A stretch of DNA of 64,000 bases, from contig CAZNFR010000008.1 of assembly GCA_964572225.1 (NCBI GenBank), positions 1 to 64,000 on the forward strand, written 5' to 3'. The notes under the pieces are model-generated. The model saw nothing but the letters and a program-made list of their open reading frames with translations, made no database searches and was not told the origin of the DNA. Both the position numbers and the translations under genes were made by a program. Within the stretch, counting starts at the first letter, position 1, and the number at the start of each line of letters is the position of its first letter. The stretch comes from CAZNFR01 sp964572225. GTDB taxonomy: Bacteria; Bacteroidota; Bacteroidia; Bacteroidales; GCA-2748055. Of this stretch, positions 17,278-25,411 are shown piece by piece.

Positions 17278-17874
17278 TTATTGTTCAACCCAGCGTTTTT
17301 CCAGACATTCTCTGAGTTTTAGCCTGCTTCTGTGCAGAATTACCCAAAGATTTGACGCTGAGATATCCAATTCCTTACAAACTTTTTCACTCTCCAGTTC
17401 CTCCATTACCTTGAGGGCAAAAGCGGCAGCCCATTTCGGGGGCAGAAGGGAAAGACAGATCTCAAGAATTTCGCGGAACTCCTCATTCTCCATGATGCTC
17501 AGAATGTCTGCCCCATGTCCGCCGGGATACCTCCCTTTTTTCCAGTGTCCCTGGTAAGGCTCTTCATTCCTGAAGGGATACTCATAACCATCCTCTTCCC
17601 AATTCTGATCAATGATCATTTTTTCCCGGGTATTGGAAGCCTTGCGAAAATGGTCTACGATTTTATTTTTAAGGATGGAGACCAGCCAGGTCTGTATCGA
17701 GCTTTTCCCTTCAAACCCACTATAGGAGCGAATGGCTGAAAGGAATGTATCCTGAACCAGATCTTCGGCTATTTCTTTACGAAACGTCCTGGAAATGGCA
17801 TAACTGTAAAGATAATCGCTGTATTGTTCCACCCAGGAGGAGGCTATCTGTTGTATTTTCGGATCCGGTTCCAA
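17278..17874 (-). CDS. ECF-family RNA polymerase sigma factor
   Basis: Encodes about 198 residues. Region 2 is recognisable (YLYSYAISRTFRKEIAEDLVQDTFLSAIRSYSGFEGKSSIQTWLVSILKNKIVDHFRK) and region 4 carries the helix-turn-helix (LPPKWAAAFALKVMEELESEKVCKELDISASNLWVILHRSRLKLRECLEKRW). A 40-residue insert rich in charged and glycine residues links the two. The start is TTG 17874; an in-frame TAG lies six codons upstream and no ATG precedes region 2, so TTG or a downstream GTG at residue 15 are the only choices. It is the first gene of the operon leading through the anti-sigma factor to the modified-peptide genes. Confidence 0.9.
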   Translation of the reverse strand: MEPDPKIQQIASSWVEQYSDYLYSYAISRTFRKEIAEDLVQDTFLSAIRSYSGFEGKSSIQTWLVSILKNKIVDHFRKASNTREKMIIDQNWEEDGYEYPFRNEEPYQGHWKKGRYPGGHGADILSIMENEEFREILEICLSLLPPKWAAAFALKVMEELESEKVCKELDISASNLWVILHRSRLKLRECLEKRWVEQ

Positions 17875-18082
17875 TAGAAATTTAAGTTGCTATATACTTG
17901 TATTTTAATTAGATGACATTCTTTTAACCTCCTGTTCAGGAATATTAGCTCAGATTCCTTCAGACCCCTCAATGATCAATCCAAAATAGATGCATTTATT
18001 GATTTCCCCAAAAAAAACACAAGCTTTCTTGCAGGCAGATCAGGATCTATGTCGGTTTTTTAACCTGAGGGTTTAACTTTTT

Positions 18083-18090
18083 TACTTTTG
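18083..18090 (+). promoter_or_regulatory. Candidate promoter -7 box (TACTTTTG) for the DUF2141 gene
   Basis: TACTTTTG matches TAnnTTTG and would start transcription about 10 bases before ATG 18106, which supports that start over an upstream TTG at 18088. No clear -33 TTG is seen at the right distance. Confidence 0.45.
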
Positions 18091-18105
18091 GATTGTATTA
18101 AGCAT

Positions 18106-18534
18106 ATGAAAATACTAACAATTATAGGGTTAATATGGTTTCCGCTGAACCTGTTTTCGCAGAAGTCCAGTCTTATCATCGAGATTGAAGGACTGGAGAA
18201 CCGGAAAGGAAATATTAATCTTACCTTGTTTGATAGTGAGGAAGGCTTTCCGGAAGACATAGAAAAAGCGTTAAGGAAGGTATCCCACTCCCTGGGAACG
18301 GGTCCTGTTGTGATTGAGATCCGGGATCTCGATCCCGGAACTTATGGGTTTGCAATTCTTCATGATGAGGATGGTAACCATAAAATGAACAAGAACATGC
18401 TGGGCATTCCCAAGGAAGGATTTGCTTTTTCCAACAATTTCAAACCCCGGTTCTCAGGACCGGATTTCAGCGATGTTTCTTTCCGGATCCCTCCAGGTGA
18501 AACCCGGATCAGAATTGAGATTAACTACATGTAA
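18106..18534 (+). CDS. DUF2141 periplasmic protein
   Basis: About 142 residues from ATG 18106 (MKILTIIGLIWFPLNLFSQ, a good signal peptide). The mature part fits the DUF2141 pattern: LIIEIEGLENRKGNINLTLFDSEEGFP, PGTYGFAILHDEDGNHKMNKNMLGIPKEGFAFSNN. The family is secreted, beta-sandwich-like and of unknown function, and in my recollection often lies near TonB-dependent receptors, as here (146 bases upstream of one). The conserved HDEDGN stretch could bind a metal ion. It is transcribed away from the sigma factor operon, the two being separated by about 230 bases of intergenic DNA. Confidence 0.8.
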   Translation: MKILTIIGLIWFPLNLFSQKSSLIIEIEGLENRKGNINLTLFDSEEGFPEDIEKALRKVSHSLGTGPVVIEIRDLDPGTYGFAILHDEDGNHKMNKNMLGIPKEGFAFSNNFKPRFSGPDFSDVSFRIPPGETRIRIEINYM

Positions 18535-18626
18535 GAGATCATCGCACCGGCGAACCTCCTTCAGCCATCAAAAATCCACATTCATAATTCAGGATTCCTT
18601 GCTCAGACCGTTTTTTTTTCACAGCT

Positions 18627-18673
18627 GATCTGTTTATCAAATCTTTGTTCCGGAAAATAATTTTAAACAGATC
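18627..18673 (+). repeat. 9-bp inverted repeat ahead of the TonB-receptor gene
   Basis: GATCTGTTT (18627-18635) and AAACAGATC (18665-18673) are exact reverse complements 29 bases apart, the second ending 7 bases before the ATG at 18681. It could fold in the mRNA leader and cover the ribosome site, or be a DNA operator. Confidence 0.5.
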
Positions 18674-18680
18674 ATAAACC

Positions 18681-21071
18681 ATGAAAACACTAAGTATTTT
18701 TTTGATGAACCTGCTGCTGTTCCTGAATATATCAGCGCAGGACAAGGGTATTTCCCAAATCATTCGGGGGAAAATTATCGACAAGGCCACCATGCAGCCC
18801 CTGATTGGAGCCAATGTGTATATTCCGGATTCCGATCCGGTAAAGGGCACGATCACCAATGAAAAAGGATTTTTTGCCCTGAACGATGTCCCCCTGGGAA
18901 GGGTGAGCCTGCGGATCGTATATGTAGGCTACCTTCCGGTCGATATGCAAAACCTGGTTGTTACTTCAGGAAAGGAACTGGTGATAAATGTGGAGATGGA
19001 AGAGAAAATTATCCAGGGTGAAGAGGTGACCATTAAGGCTTATCGGGACAAGGCCGGCAGTATCAATAAGAATGCCGGCGTGAGTGCACGCACTTTTACC
19101 GTCGAAGAGTCAATGAGGTATGCCGGTGCCAGGAATGATGTGGCAAGAATGGCAGCCAATTATGCAGGGGTAAATGTTTCCAACGATGCGACGAATGACA
19201 TTGTGGTGAGGGGAAATGCACCCAACGGACTTCTCTGGCGGCTTGACGGGGTCGAGATACCCAATCCCAACCATTTTGGGGTAATGGGTTCAACCGGCGG
19301 ACCCGTTAGTATGCTGAACAATAATGTGCTGGCGAATTCGGATTTCCTTACCGCAGCATTTCCGGCCGAATATATGAATGCCTTTTCCGGGGTTTTCGAT
19401 CTGAAAATGCGAAATGGAAACTATGATAAGCATGAATTTTTGGGACAGATAGGATTCAACGGTTTTGAACTGGGTGCGGAAGGTCCCCTCAGCCGAAAAA
19501 ACTATTCATCCTACCTGATCAATTACCGATACTCAACCCTGGGTGTTCTTAAAAATCTGGGTGTGGATTTTGGAACGGGTACAGCCATCCCGGAGTATCA
19601 GGATTTAAGCATGAAACTGAATATTCCCACGGCGAAAGCCGGAAAATTTACCCTGACTGCCCTGGGCGGGATTAACAGCATAGAGTTTATCAACACCGAC
19701 AAGGAAGAGGATGATCCTGACAGCTTCTACGATACGGATTATATCAATATCTACAATGATAATTATTCCGGGGCAGTGATTCTTAACCATGTATACAGTT
19801 TTAGTGAAAAAACCTATTCCAATCTGAGCCTTGCTTTAACCGGAATTATGAACGATGGGAAAGTGGACAGCATTAGCACCGAAGACCGGAGCATACTCGA
19901 TCTTCAGGGAAGGAGGTACGACAGGAAGGATATTCATTTGAATTTTTCCCTGAATCATAAACTGAGTGCAAGGGATCAGATCAAAGGGGGGATCCGCTAC
20001 CGGATCATGGATTACGATCTTGTCGACAGTATTTTCTATAACCATCTGGGTGAGTTCCGGACCCTTCTGGATGAGGAGGGAAATACAGGACTGGTTCAGG
20101 GTTTTGTTCACTGGCAACATAAATTCACCGAAAAACTCATCCTCAATACCGGACTGGGAGTCCAGCAATTAACCCTCAATGAGCACATCTCACTCGAACC
20201 CAGGGCAAACCTGATCTGGAACTTTTATAACGGACAAAGGCTGAATCTGGGTTACGGACTTCACTCAAAAGTTCTTCCTCTCAATTTTTACTTTTCTGAG
20301 CACAGAGCCGCTGGTGGCGAATATGTAAGGGTAAATACCGGACTTAAATCCCCACGGGCCCACCATATGGTATTGGGATACGACCGAATCTTTCGTAACA
20401 ACTGGAGGATTAAAACGGAGGCATACTACCAGTCGGTTTATGATGCGGTTACCGAGGTCGGACAAAGTTATTATTCTTCCCTCAATTACAGTCAGCAAAA
20501 CTTTGTTATGCCCGACAGCATGAACAACGAAGGGAAAGGCAGAAACTTTGGGGTTGAGCTTACTGTGGAAAAGTTTCTGACAAGCGGATTCTATTTTTTG
20601 GGCACCCTTTCGGTTTTCGATTCCAAATATGCCGGAAGCAACGGTATCTGGAAACCCACTGCATTCGATAGTGACTATGTGCTCAATGTTCTTGGGGGCT
20701 ATGAACTTGAGATCATGAAAAAGGGTAAAAGTCCTTCCAAAAAGTGGTTGGTATTGGATGGTAGGATCTCGGCGGCTGGCGGACAAAGATATACTCCGGT
20801 GGATCTGGAAGCTTCAAGGGAAAGCAATACTACCGTATTCAATGAAAGCCAAACCAACAGCAAGCAGTTCCGTGATTATTTCCGGGCTGATCTGAAAGCC
20901 GGTATCAGGATTGACGGAAAAAAAGCCTCCCAGGAATTTGCTGTTGATATTCAGAATATTACCAATCATGAGAACCCGCTGTACCATACCTTTGATGTTA
21001 CCACCGGTGAAATAAACACCATTAACCAACTTGGTCTTTTCCCGATGGTGCAGTATAGAATTGTATTTTAA
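18681..21071 (+). CDS. TonB-dependent outer-membrane receptor
   Basis: Encodes 796 residues: signal peptide (KTLSIFLMNLLLFLNISAQ), an N-terminal carboxypeptidase-regulatory-like domain (RGKIIDKATMQPLIGANVYIP … GTITNEKGFFALNDVPLGRVSLRIVYVGY, residues about 28-110), a plug domain (ARNDVARMAANYAGVNVSNDATNDIVVRGNAPNGLLWRLDGVEIPNPNHF) and a 22-strand-type barrel ending with QNITNHENPLY and a final FPMVQYRIVF. It imports a substrate across the outer membrane using TonB energy. There is no SusD partner and no N-terminal signalling domain, so it looks like a metal-chelate or small-molecule receptor more than a glycan one, though the substrate is not shown by sequence. It precedes a LytS/LytTR pair by 22 bases. 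Confidence 0.9.
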   Translation: MKTLSIFLMNLLLFLNISAQDKGISQIIRGKIIDKATMQPLIGANVYIPDSDPVKGTITNEKGFFALNDVPLGRVSLRIVYVGYLPVDMQNLVVTSGKELVINVEMEEKIIQGEEVTIKAYRDKAGSINKNAGVSARTFTVEESMRYAGARNDVARMAANYAGVNVSNDATNDIVVRGNAPNGLLWRLDGVEIPNPNHFGVMGSTGGPVSMLNNNVLANSDFLTAAFPAEYMNAFSGVFDLKMRNGNYDKHEFLGQIGFNGFELGAEGPLSRKNYSSYLINYRYSTLGVLKNLGVDFGTGTAIPEYQDLSMKLNIPTAKAGKFTLTALGGINSIEFINTDKEEDDPDSFYDTDYINIYNDNYSGAVILNHVYSFSEKTYSNLSLALTGIMNDGKVDSISTEDRSILDLQGRRYDRKDIHLNFSLNHKLSARDQIKGGIRYRIMDYDLVDSIFYNHLGEFRTLLDEEGNTGLVQGFVHWQHKFTEKLILNTGLGVQQLTLNEHISLEPRANLIWNFYNGQRLNLGYGLHSKVLPLNFYFSEHRAAGGEYVRVNTGLKSPRAHHMVLGYDRIFRNNWRIKTEAYYQSVYDAVTEVGQSYYSSLNYSQQNFVMPDSMNNEGKGRNFGVELTVEKFLTSGFYFLGTLSVFDSKYAGSNGIWKPTAFDSDYVLNVLGGYELEIMKKGKSPSKKWLVLDGRISAAGGQRYTPVDLEASRESNTTVFNESQTNSKQFRDYFRADLKAGIRIDGKKASQEFAVDIQNITNHENPLYHTFDVTTGEINTINQLGLFPMVQYRIVF

Positions 21072-21093
21072 AATTTTCTACTTTTAGGACCTT

Positions 21094-22152
21094 ATGGAGT
21101 TTAAGCCCATCAAGTTTGACAAACGAATGCTGATCGCAGTCTTTGCGGTCAGCTTCATTATTCCCGGAGTTTATTATTTCTTTGCCAGCATGGACAGCGG
21201 GATCAAGAGATATGATGCAGAAGTCATCTCCGGATTTCTGTTCACTTTTGTGGTAACTCTCAGTATCTCCTGGGTCAACCTGAGAATCATAAATTACATC
21301 CACCAAAAATTTCCCGATATACGAAAATGGTCAAAGCGTCTGGCCATTGAACTCTTTATCAGTTCCCTGACCGCTGCATTGATTATCTCATTCTGGGTTA
21401 TGATGATGTATTTCTTTTACCTCACCCATAGCCTGCATGCGGGTATGCAGCCTTCCCTGGTATATTCCCAGAACATCCTTGTGGCTCTGATCGTTAATAC
21501 CATCTTCGTACTGGGATTTGAAGCGAACTATCTGGTAAGACAATGGAGGGAATCCCTGATAGAAACCGAAAAGCTGCGAAGGATTAGTGCTGAGTCGCAG
21601 TTTTCTGCCCTGAAGAACCAGGTTAATCCTCACTTTCTGTTTAATAGCCTAAATGTTCTTGCTCACCTTATCTCGACCGACCCGGAAAAGGCCCAGGCTT
21701 TTATTGGCAAGTTTTCCTGGATCTATCGCTATGTCCTGCAGGTAAGAGACAAAAGTATGGTGACCTTGAGGGAGGAAGAAGAGTTCCTATCCTCCTATCT
21801 TTTCCTGCAGACCTTAAGATTTGAGAACAACCTCAATTTATCGGTGGATATACAGGAAGAATGCAGGGACTATTATTTACCTCCTCTGTCCTTGCAACTG
21901 ATCATTGAGAATGCGCTAAAACACAACGAAATATCCATGGCAAAACCCATGAGAATTGAAATCCGAACCCTGGAAGGTTATCTTGTGATTGCCAACAGCT
22001 ACCAACCCAGAAACAGTAAGGAGGAATCAACCGGTTTCGGAATTGATCACCTTAAATTGAGGTATTCCTATATTAGTGAGAAGAAGCCCGTTTTTCAAAT
22101 TGAAGATGGGCAATATATAGCCAAAATCCCCCTGATTAAAGCAGAGGAATAA
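21094..22152 (+). CDS. LytS-type membrane sensor histidine kinase
   Basis: Encodes 352 residues. Four membrane helices fill the first 150 residues (MLIAVFAVSFIIPGVYYFFAS; VISGFLFTFVVTLSISWVNL; FISSLTAALIISFWVMMMYFFYLT; ILVALIVNTIFVLGFEANYLV). The phosphoacceptor box FSALKNQVNPHFLFNSLNVLAHLI and a short HATPase domain (LSLQLIIENALKHNE, STGFGIDHLKLRY) define the His_kinase family PF06580 (LytS/YehU-like). With the adjacent LytTR regulator it forms a two-component system that probably controls the receptor gene just upstream. There is no periplasmic sensor domain, so the membrane helices likely do the sensing. Confidence 0.92.
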   Translation: MEFKPIKFDKRMLIAVFAVSFIIPGVYYFFASMDSGIKRYDAEVISGFLFTFVVTLSISWVNLRIINYIHQKFPDIRKWSKRLAIELFISSLTAALIISFWVMMMYFFYLTHSLHAGMQPSLVYSQNILVALIVNTIFVLGFEANYLVRQWRESLIETEKLRRISAESQFSALKNQVNPHFLFNSLNVLAHLISTDPEKAQAFIGKFSWIYRYVLQVRDKSMVTLREEEEFLSSYLFLQTLRFENNLNLSVDIQEECRDYYLPPLSLQLIIENALKHNEISMAKPMRIEIRTLEGYLVIANSYQPRNSKEESTGFGIDHLKLRYSYISEKKPVFQIEDGQYIAKIPLIKAEE

Positions 22153-22163
22153 TTTTTCCGGAA

Positions 22164-22913
22164 ATGAAGATCCTGATCATAGAAGATGAAATCCCGGCAG
22201 TTAAGCGACTCAGGGAACTGATTACTAAGCTTTTGCCTGGGGCCGAGATCATAAAGGTACTGGATACGGTTCGGGAATCCAGGGAATACCTGCAAATTGC
22301 CACCCCCGATCTGATTTTCATGGATATTCACCTTTCAGACGGAAACAGTTTTGAGATCCTGGAGACAGTGGAACTGCCGGCACCGGTAATTTTCACCACC
22401 GCCTACGATGAATATGCCATTCGTGCTTTCCATGTTAATTCGGTTGATTACCTGCTTAAACCTTTTGGTGAGGAGGAGATGAAAAGGGCTCTCGAAAAAT
22501 TTAACCGGATCTATGGTTCGAGAGTAGAGCCCGATCTGCAGACTCTGATATCCATGCTCAAACCCGGAAATAATTACCCGGAGCGTTTTGTGGTTAACCT
22601 GGGCAAAAAGCTGATCCCCGTAAAAATTTCGGAGATCCATTATTTCTTTCTCGAAGATAAGATCGTATGGCTTAGAAGAAAGGACGGAAAGAAATATCCT
22701 GTAGAGTATTCCCTGGATAAACTGGAGTTGCTAACCGATCCGGAACGGTTTTTCCGGGTAAACCGGCAATACCTGGTCTGTATCGATGCGATCAGGGAAG
22801 TGTACAGTCTGTCGAAAAGCCGCATAAGCCTTAAACTGGTTCCCGAACCCGATGACGATGTTCTGGTCAGTTTTAATAAATCCCACGAATTCCGGATATG
22901 GTTTGGTAATTAA
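22164..22913 (+). CDS. LytTR-family response regulator
   Basis: Encodes 249 residues: an N-terminal receiver (MKILIIEDEIPAVKRL, phospho-acceptor Asp54 in LIFMDIHLSDG, signalling Thr and Lys in VIFTTAYDEYAIRAFHVNSVDYLLKPF) and a C-terminal LytTR DNA-binding domain (RFVVNLGKKLIPVKISEIHYFFLEDKIVWL … FFRVNRQYLVCIDAIREV). LytTR proteins bind direct repeats ahead of their targets. It starts 11 bases after the kinase gene, so the two are one unit with the TonB receptor likely read through from upstream. Confidence 0.94.
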   Translation: MKILIIEDEIPAVKRLRELITKLLPGAEIIKVLDTVRESREYLQIATPDLIFMDIHLSDGNSFEILETVELPAPVIFTTAYDEYAIRAFHVNSVDYLLKPFGEEEMKRALEKFNRIYGSRVEPDLQTLISMLKPGNNYPERFVVNLGKKLIPVKISEIHYFFLEDKIVWLRRKDGKKYPVEYSLDKLELLTDPERFFRVNRQYLVCIDAIREVYSLSKSRISLKLVPEPDDDVLVSFNKSHEFRIWFGN

Positions 22914-22920
22914 CAGGTAA

Positions 22921-23493
22921 TTAAATATCTCCGGTTTCCTGCTTGTAGTAATCATCAAAACTCATTTTCTCGTAAATCTTATCCCCGAGAAAAGTGAGGA
23001 TGATGGAAAGGTCTTCGGCCGATTTATATCCGGGTAAAGGCTGGATCATATTCATTTGCTCATCAAGGAAAACTATGCTGGGATAGGAAAGTTTACCATT
23101 CAGCAGTGCTGCTGCCAATTCATTATACCCTCTGCTTCCATTCTGAACGTAGTTAAATTCCCTTCCATTGAAGGAAATGGTCTCCTTTGCCTCCCCATTT
23201 AATTTGATGGGGACAAATTTGTCGTTGAGAAGCCCGATCACTTTCTCATCCTGAAAGGTGGATCCGCTCATCCTCTTACACCAGCTACACCAGTCGGTGT
23301 ATACATAAATAAAATACTTCTTATCGGTCTGATCTTTATTGGATGAAGCAGATTCCATGCTCTGCCACTCAATACCTTCGGCCTTTTCAATTGCCGATGA
23401 GCCGGGTTCCGGATTTTCAGCCTTCAGATGTACGGCAGGCAGTAATAGAACAGCGAGCATCAGTACTGAAAATATTGTGTTTCGTTTCATCAT
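22921..23493 (-). CDS. Secreted thioredoxin-fold protein (DUF255-like)
   Basis: Encodes 190 residues with a signal peptide (IFSVLMLAVLLLPAVHLKA) and a thioredoxin fold with active site YTDWCSWCKRM (Cys69, Cys72), NDKFVPIKLNGE and the cis-proline segment LSYPSIVFLDEQ. A Cys-Ser-Trp-Cys centre of this type is typical of the small periplasmic relatives of the DUF255/YyaL family in Bacteroidota and suggests a thiol reductase or isomerase role. It is convergent with the LytTR gene (7 bases apart) and has its own candidate promoter. Confidence 0.82.
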   Translation of the reverse strand: MMKRNTIFSVLMLAVLLLPAVHLKAENPEPGSSAIEKAEGIEWQSMESASSNKDQTDKKYFIYVYTDWCSWCKRMSGSTFQDEKVIGLLNDKFVPIKLNGEAKETISFNGREFNYVQNGSRGYNELAAALLNGKLSYPSIVFLDEQMNMIQPLPGYKSAEDLSIILTFLGDKIYEKMSFDDYYKQETGDI

Positions 23494-23511
23494 AATCTGG
23501 TTTTAATATTG

Positions 23512-23519
23512 CAAATATA
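23512..23519 (-). promoter_or_regulatory. Candidate -7 box (TATATTTG) for the thioredoxin-fold gene
   Basis: On the minus strand TATATTTG matches TAnnTTTG and would start transcription about 10 bases before the ATG at 23493. A second similar box CATATTTG lies 10 bases further up. Confidence 0.45.
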
Positions 23520-23567
23520 CTCAAATATGTAAATATATAAATATAACGTTTAAATTTTCCTTAGGTT

Positions 23568-25361
23568 TCATTCTTTTATTTTTTCGGGATGGATAATTTC
23601 CATTTTCCTCATTAGGAAGCTGGCATTCATATTTTTTGCCACTCCGGTTTTGATTTTGTAATCGAAAAATAGTTCGTCGTTTACAATTGTACTGTCGAAA
23701 TGGTAGTTGGAAACCTTACGGGGAAATCGATCTTCCAGTTCCCCAAGGCTAATATCATGAGTGGCAACCAGGGTAATGCCCTTATAATTGATGAGTCTCT
23801 CGATCAAGGCCGCTGATCCTTTACGCTTGTCTTCACTGTTGGTTCCCTTTAGAATTTCGTCGAGCAGTACCAGCAGTTCTTCCTGGTTTTCAAATCGATC
23901 GATAATTCTTTTGAGCCTTTTTAACTCTGCAAAGAAATAGGATTCACTTTCGCTCAGGGAGTCGGATGTCCTCATTCCGGTGATAAGCTTCAGGGGTCTG
24001 AATTGGAATCGGGAGGCACAAACCTTAAGACCGGCACCTGCAAGGGTCATATTGACCCCCACAGTTCTGAGAAAAGTACTTTTCCCTGCCATATTGGCCC
24101 CGGTAACCAGGAGTACTTTTTCTTCAGGGTCTATAACCAGATCGTTGGGAATACTTTCGGTGGAAGGGATCAGGGGATGGGAGGCTCCGGTAAGACTGAA
24201 GGCATTATGGGTTATTTCCGGCCAGGAATAGCCGGGGTGATCGTAACAGAACATCCCGCAACTTATGAGTCCGTCGATTTTTGCATGATGATCAAAAAGA
24301 GTTGGCAGAGTGTTTGCATTTTTGGATTTCCATGTCTCAAGCCGGCCAATAATAAACAGATCAAAGAGAAAAAGTGAATTAAGAACAGCGCCGACCAGCA
24401 TATTAAGGCGGCTGTCAAGGAGATTTATCAGAATATCCAGACGATGCAGGATCTTTGTTAGTCCGGTTAGATCCTCTTTCATTTTTCTGAGGAGTCCCGA
24501 CTGATGATCGGAGGATATATATACCTGATTCAGTGAGTTAAACTGGCTGATCATTTCCTGCTTCCGGCTGATCAGACTGTGATAGTGGTTAATTTCCTTA
24601 AAATGAAATCCGTACAGGAGCCAGGCAGTGGGAATGGATAAATAAAACAGGTTGAAATATTCGGTTTCGATGCTTCCGGCCACGATCACTCCGGTGTTTA
24701 CAAGGCTTATCAGAAGAACGGCTATTTTGAGGGCCAATCCGGTAAAACGCTTTTTAGCCTTTAGCCAGGCAAGAATTTCCGCCTGGCTATCTTCTTTTTT
24801 TTCCATCATTTGTCCCGTAGCCAGGTATTCCTGTGAAAACACATTCCGGTTCTCCAGCTCTATTATGGCTTCCCGGATTTGTTCCCAGTCAGCACCAGTA
24901 TGAGGCGAACTTCCAAGGTGATTTGCAAGCCATTGTTCCCCCCGATGGGTGCAGCAACGGTTCATGTACTGGAACAGGGAGTCCTTCCCGAAAATATCCA
25001 GATCGTGTGTATAATCATGTTCTGGATCGATAAACTCTTTTCCATCCCCGAACGGGCTATAATCCCCTTTCAGGAAATCAAGTTGTTTTTTATTGATATC
25101 CAATAGATTTGAAAGGAATCGCTTTAGTTTTTGTTTTGCTTTATATTGGAAGACAAGGATGATGAAAACCATGAAAAGGGTAGTGCCTGTGACTAAGAAA
25201 ATAGTACGGTGTTCACTGCCCATTGACTTGATGATCAGATATACAGAAGCCACGATGGCCAAAAAACGAAAGAGGGACATCCATGCAAGGACTTTCCCGG
25301 TTCGATCCATTTTAAGGCTAAGTTTTTCGATACGGGATTTGTAAAAGATTTCAGGGGTCAT
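23568..25361 (-). CDS. Membrane-anchored MutS-family ATPase
   Basis: Encodes 597 residues. The C-terminal 210 residues are a clear MutS ATPase: Walker A TGANMAGKSTFLRTVGVN, the MRTSDSLSESESYFFAELKRLKRI segment, Walker B LLVLLDEILKGTNSEDK and the His-containing VATHDISLGELEDR. The N-terminal mismatch-reading domains of MutS are absent; instead there are hydrophobic helices near residues 25-70 (LFRFLAIVASVYLIIKS; IFLVTGTTLFMVFIILVF) and 215-255 (ALKIAVLLISLVNTGVIVAG; YLSIPTAWLLYGF), then a lever-like helical region. It is therefore a membrane MutS homologue of unknown role, not a mismatch-repair MutS. Such proteins recur in Bacteroidota and are usually annotated only as MutS-related. Confidence 0.85.
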   Translation of the reverse strand: MTPEIFYKSRIEKLSLKMDRTGKVLAWMSLFRFLAIVASVYLIIKSMGSEHRTIFLVTGTTLFMVFIILVFQYKAKQKLKRFLSNLLDINKKQLDFLKGDYSPFGDGKEFIDPEHDYTHDLDIFGKDSLFQYMNRCCTHRGEQWLANHLGSSPHTGADWEQIREAIIELENRNVFSQEYLATGQMMEKKEDSQAEILAWLKAKKRFTGLALKIAVLLISLVNTGVIVAGSIETEYFNLFYLSIPTAWLLYGFHFKEINHYHSLISRKQEMISQFNSLNQVYISSDHQSGLLRKMKEDLTGLTKILHRLDILINLLDSRLNMLVGAVLNSLFLFDLFIIGRLETWKSKNANTLPTLFDHHAKIDGLISCGMFCYDHPGYSWPEITHNAFSLTGASHPLIPSTESIPNDLVIDPEEKVLLVTGANMAGKSTFLRTVGVNMTLAGAGLKVCASRFQFRPLKLITGMRTSDSLSESESYFFAELKRLKRIIDRFENQEELLVLLDEILKGTNSEDKRKGSAALIERLINYKGITLVATHDISLGELEDRFPRKVSNYHFDSTIVNDELFFDYKIKTGVAKNMNASFLMRKMEIIHPEKIKE

Positions 25362-25383
25362 AACTCGAAGGTGGATTCAGGAT

Positions 25384-25391
25384 CAAAGATA
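25384..25391 (-). promoter_or_regulatory. Candidate -7 box (TATCTTTG) for the MutS-family gene
   Basis: Minus-strand TATCTTTG fits TAnnTTTG, 22 bases before the ATG at 25361. No convincing -33 element is visible. Confidence 0.4.
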
Positions 25392-25411
25392 AACCAGGGG
25401 AACGAACCAGT

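Noticed and set aside
23568..25361. Mismatch-repair MutS
   Set aside because: The mismatch-binding and connector domains are absent and the N-terminal part contains membrane helices.
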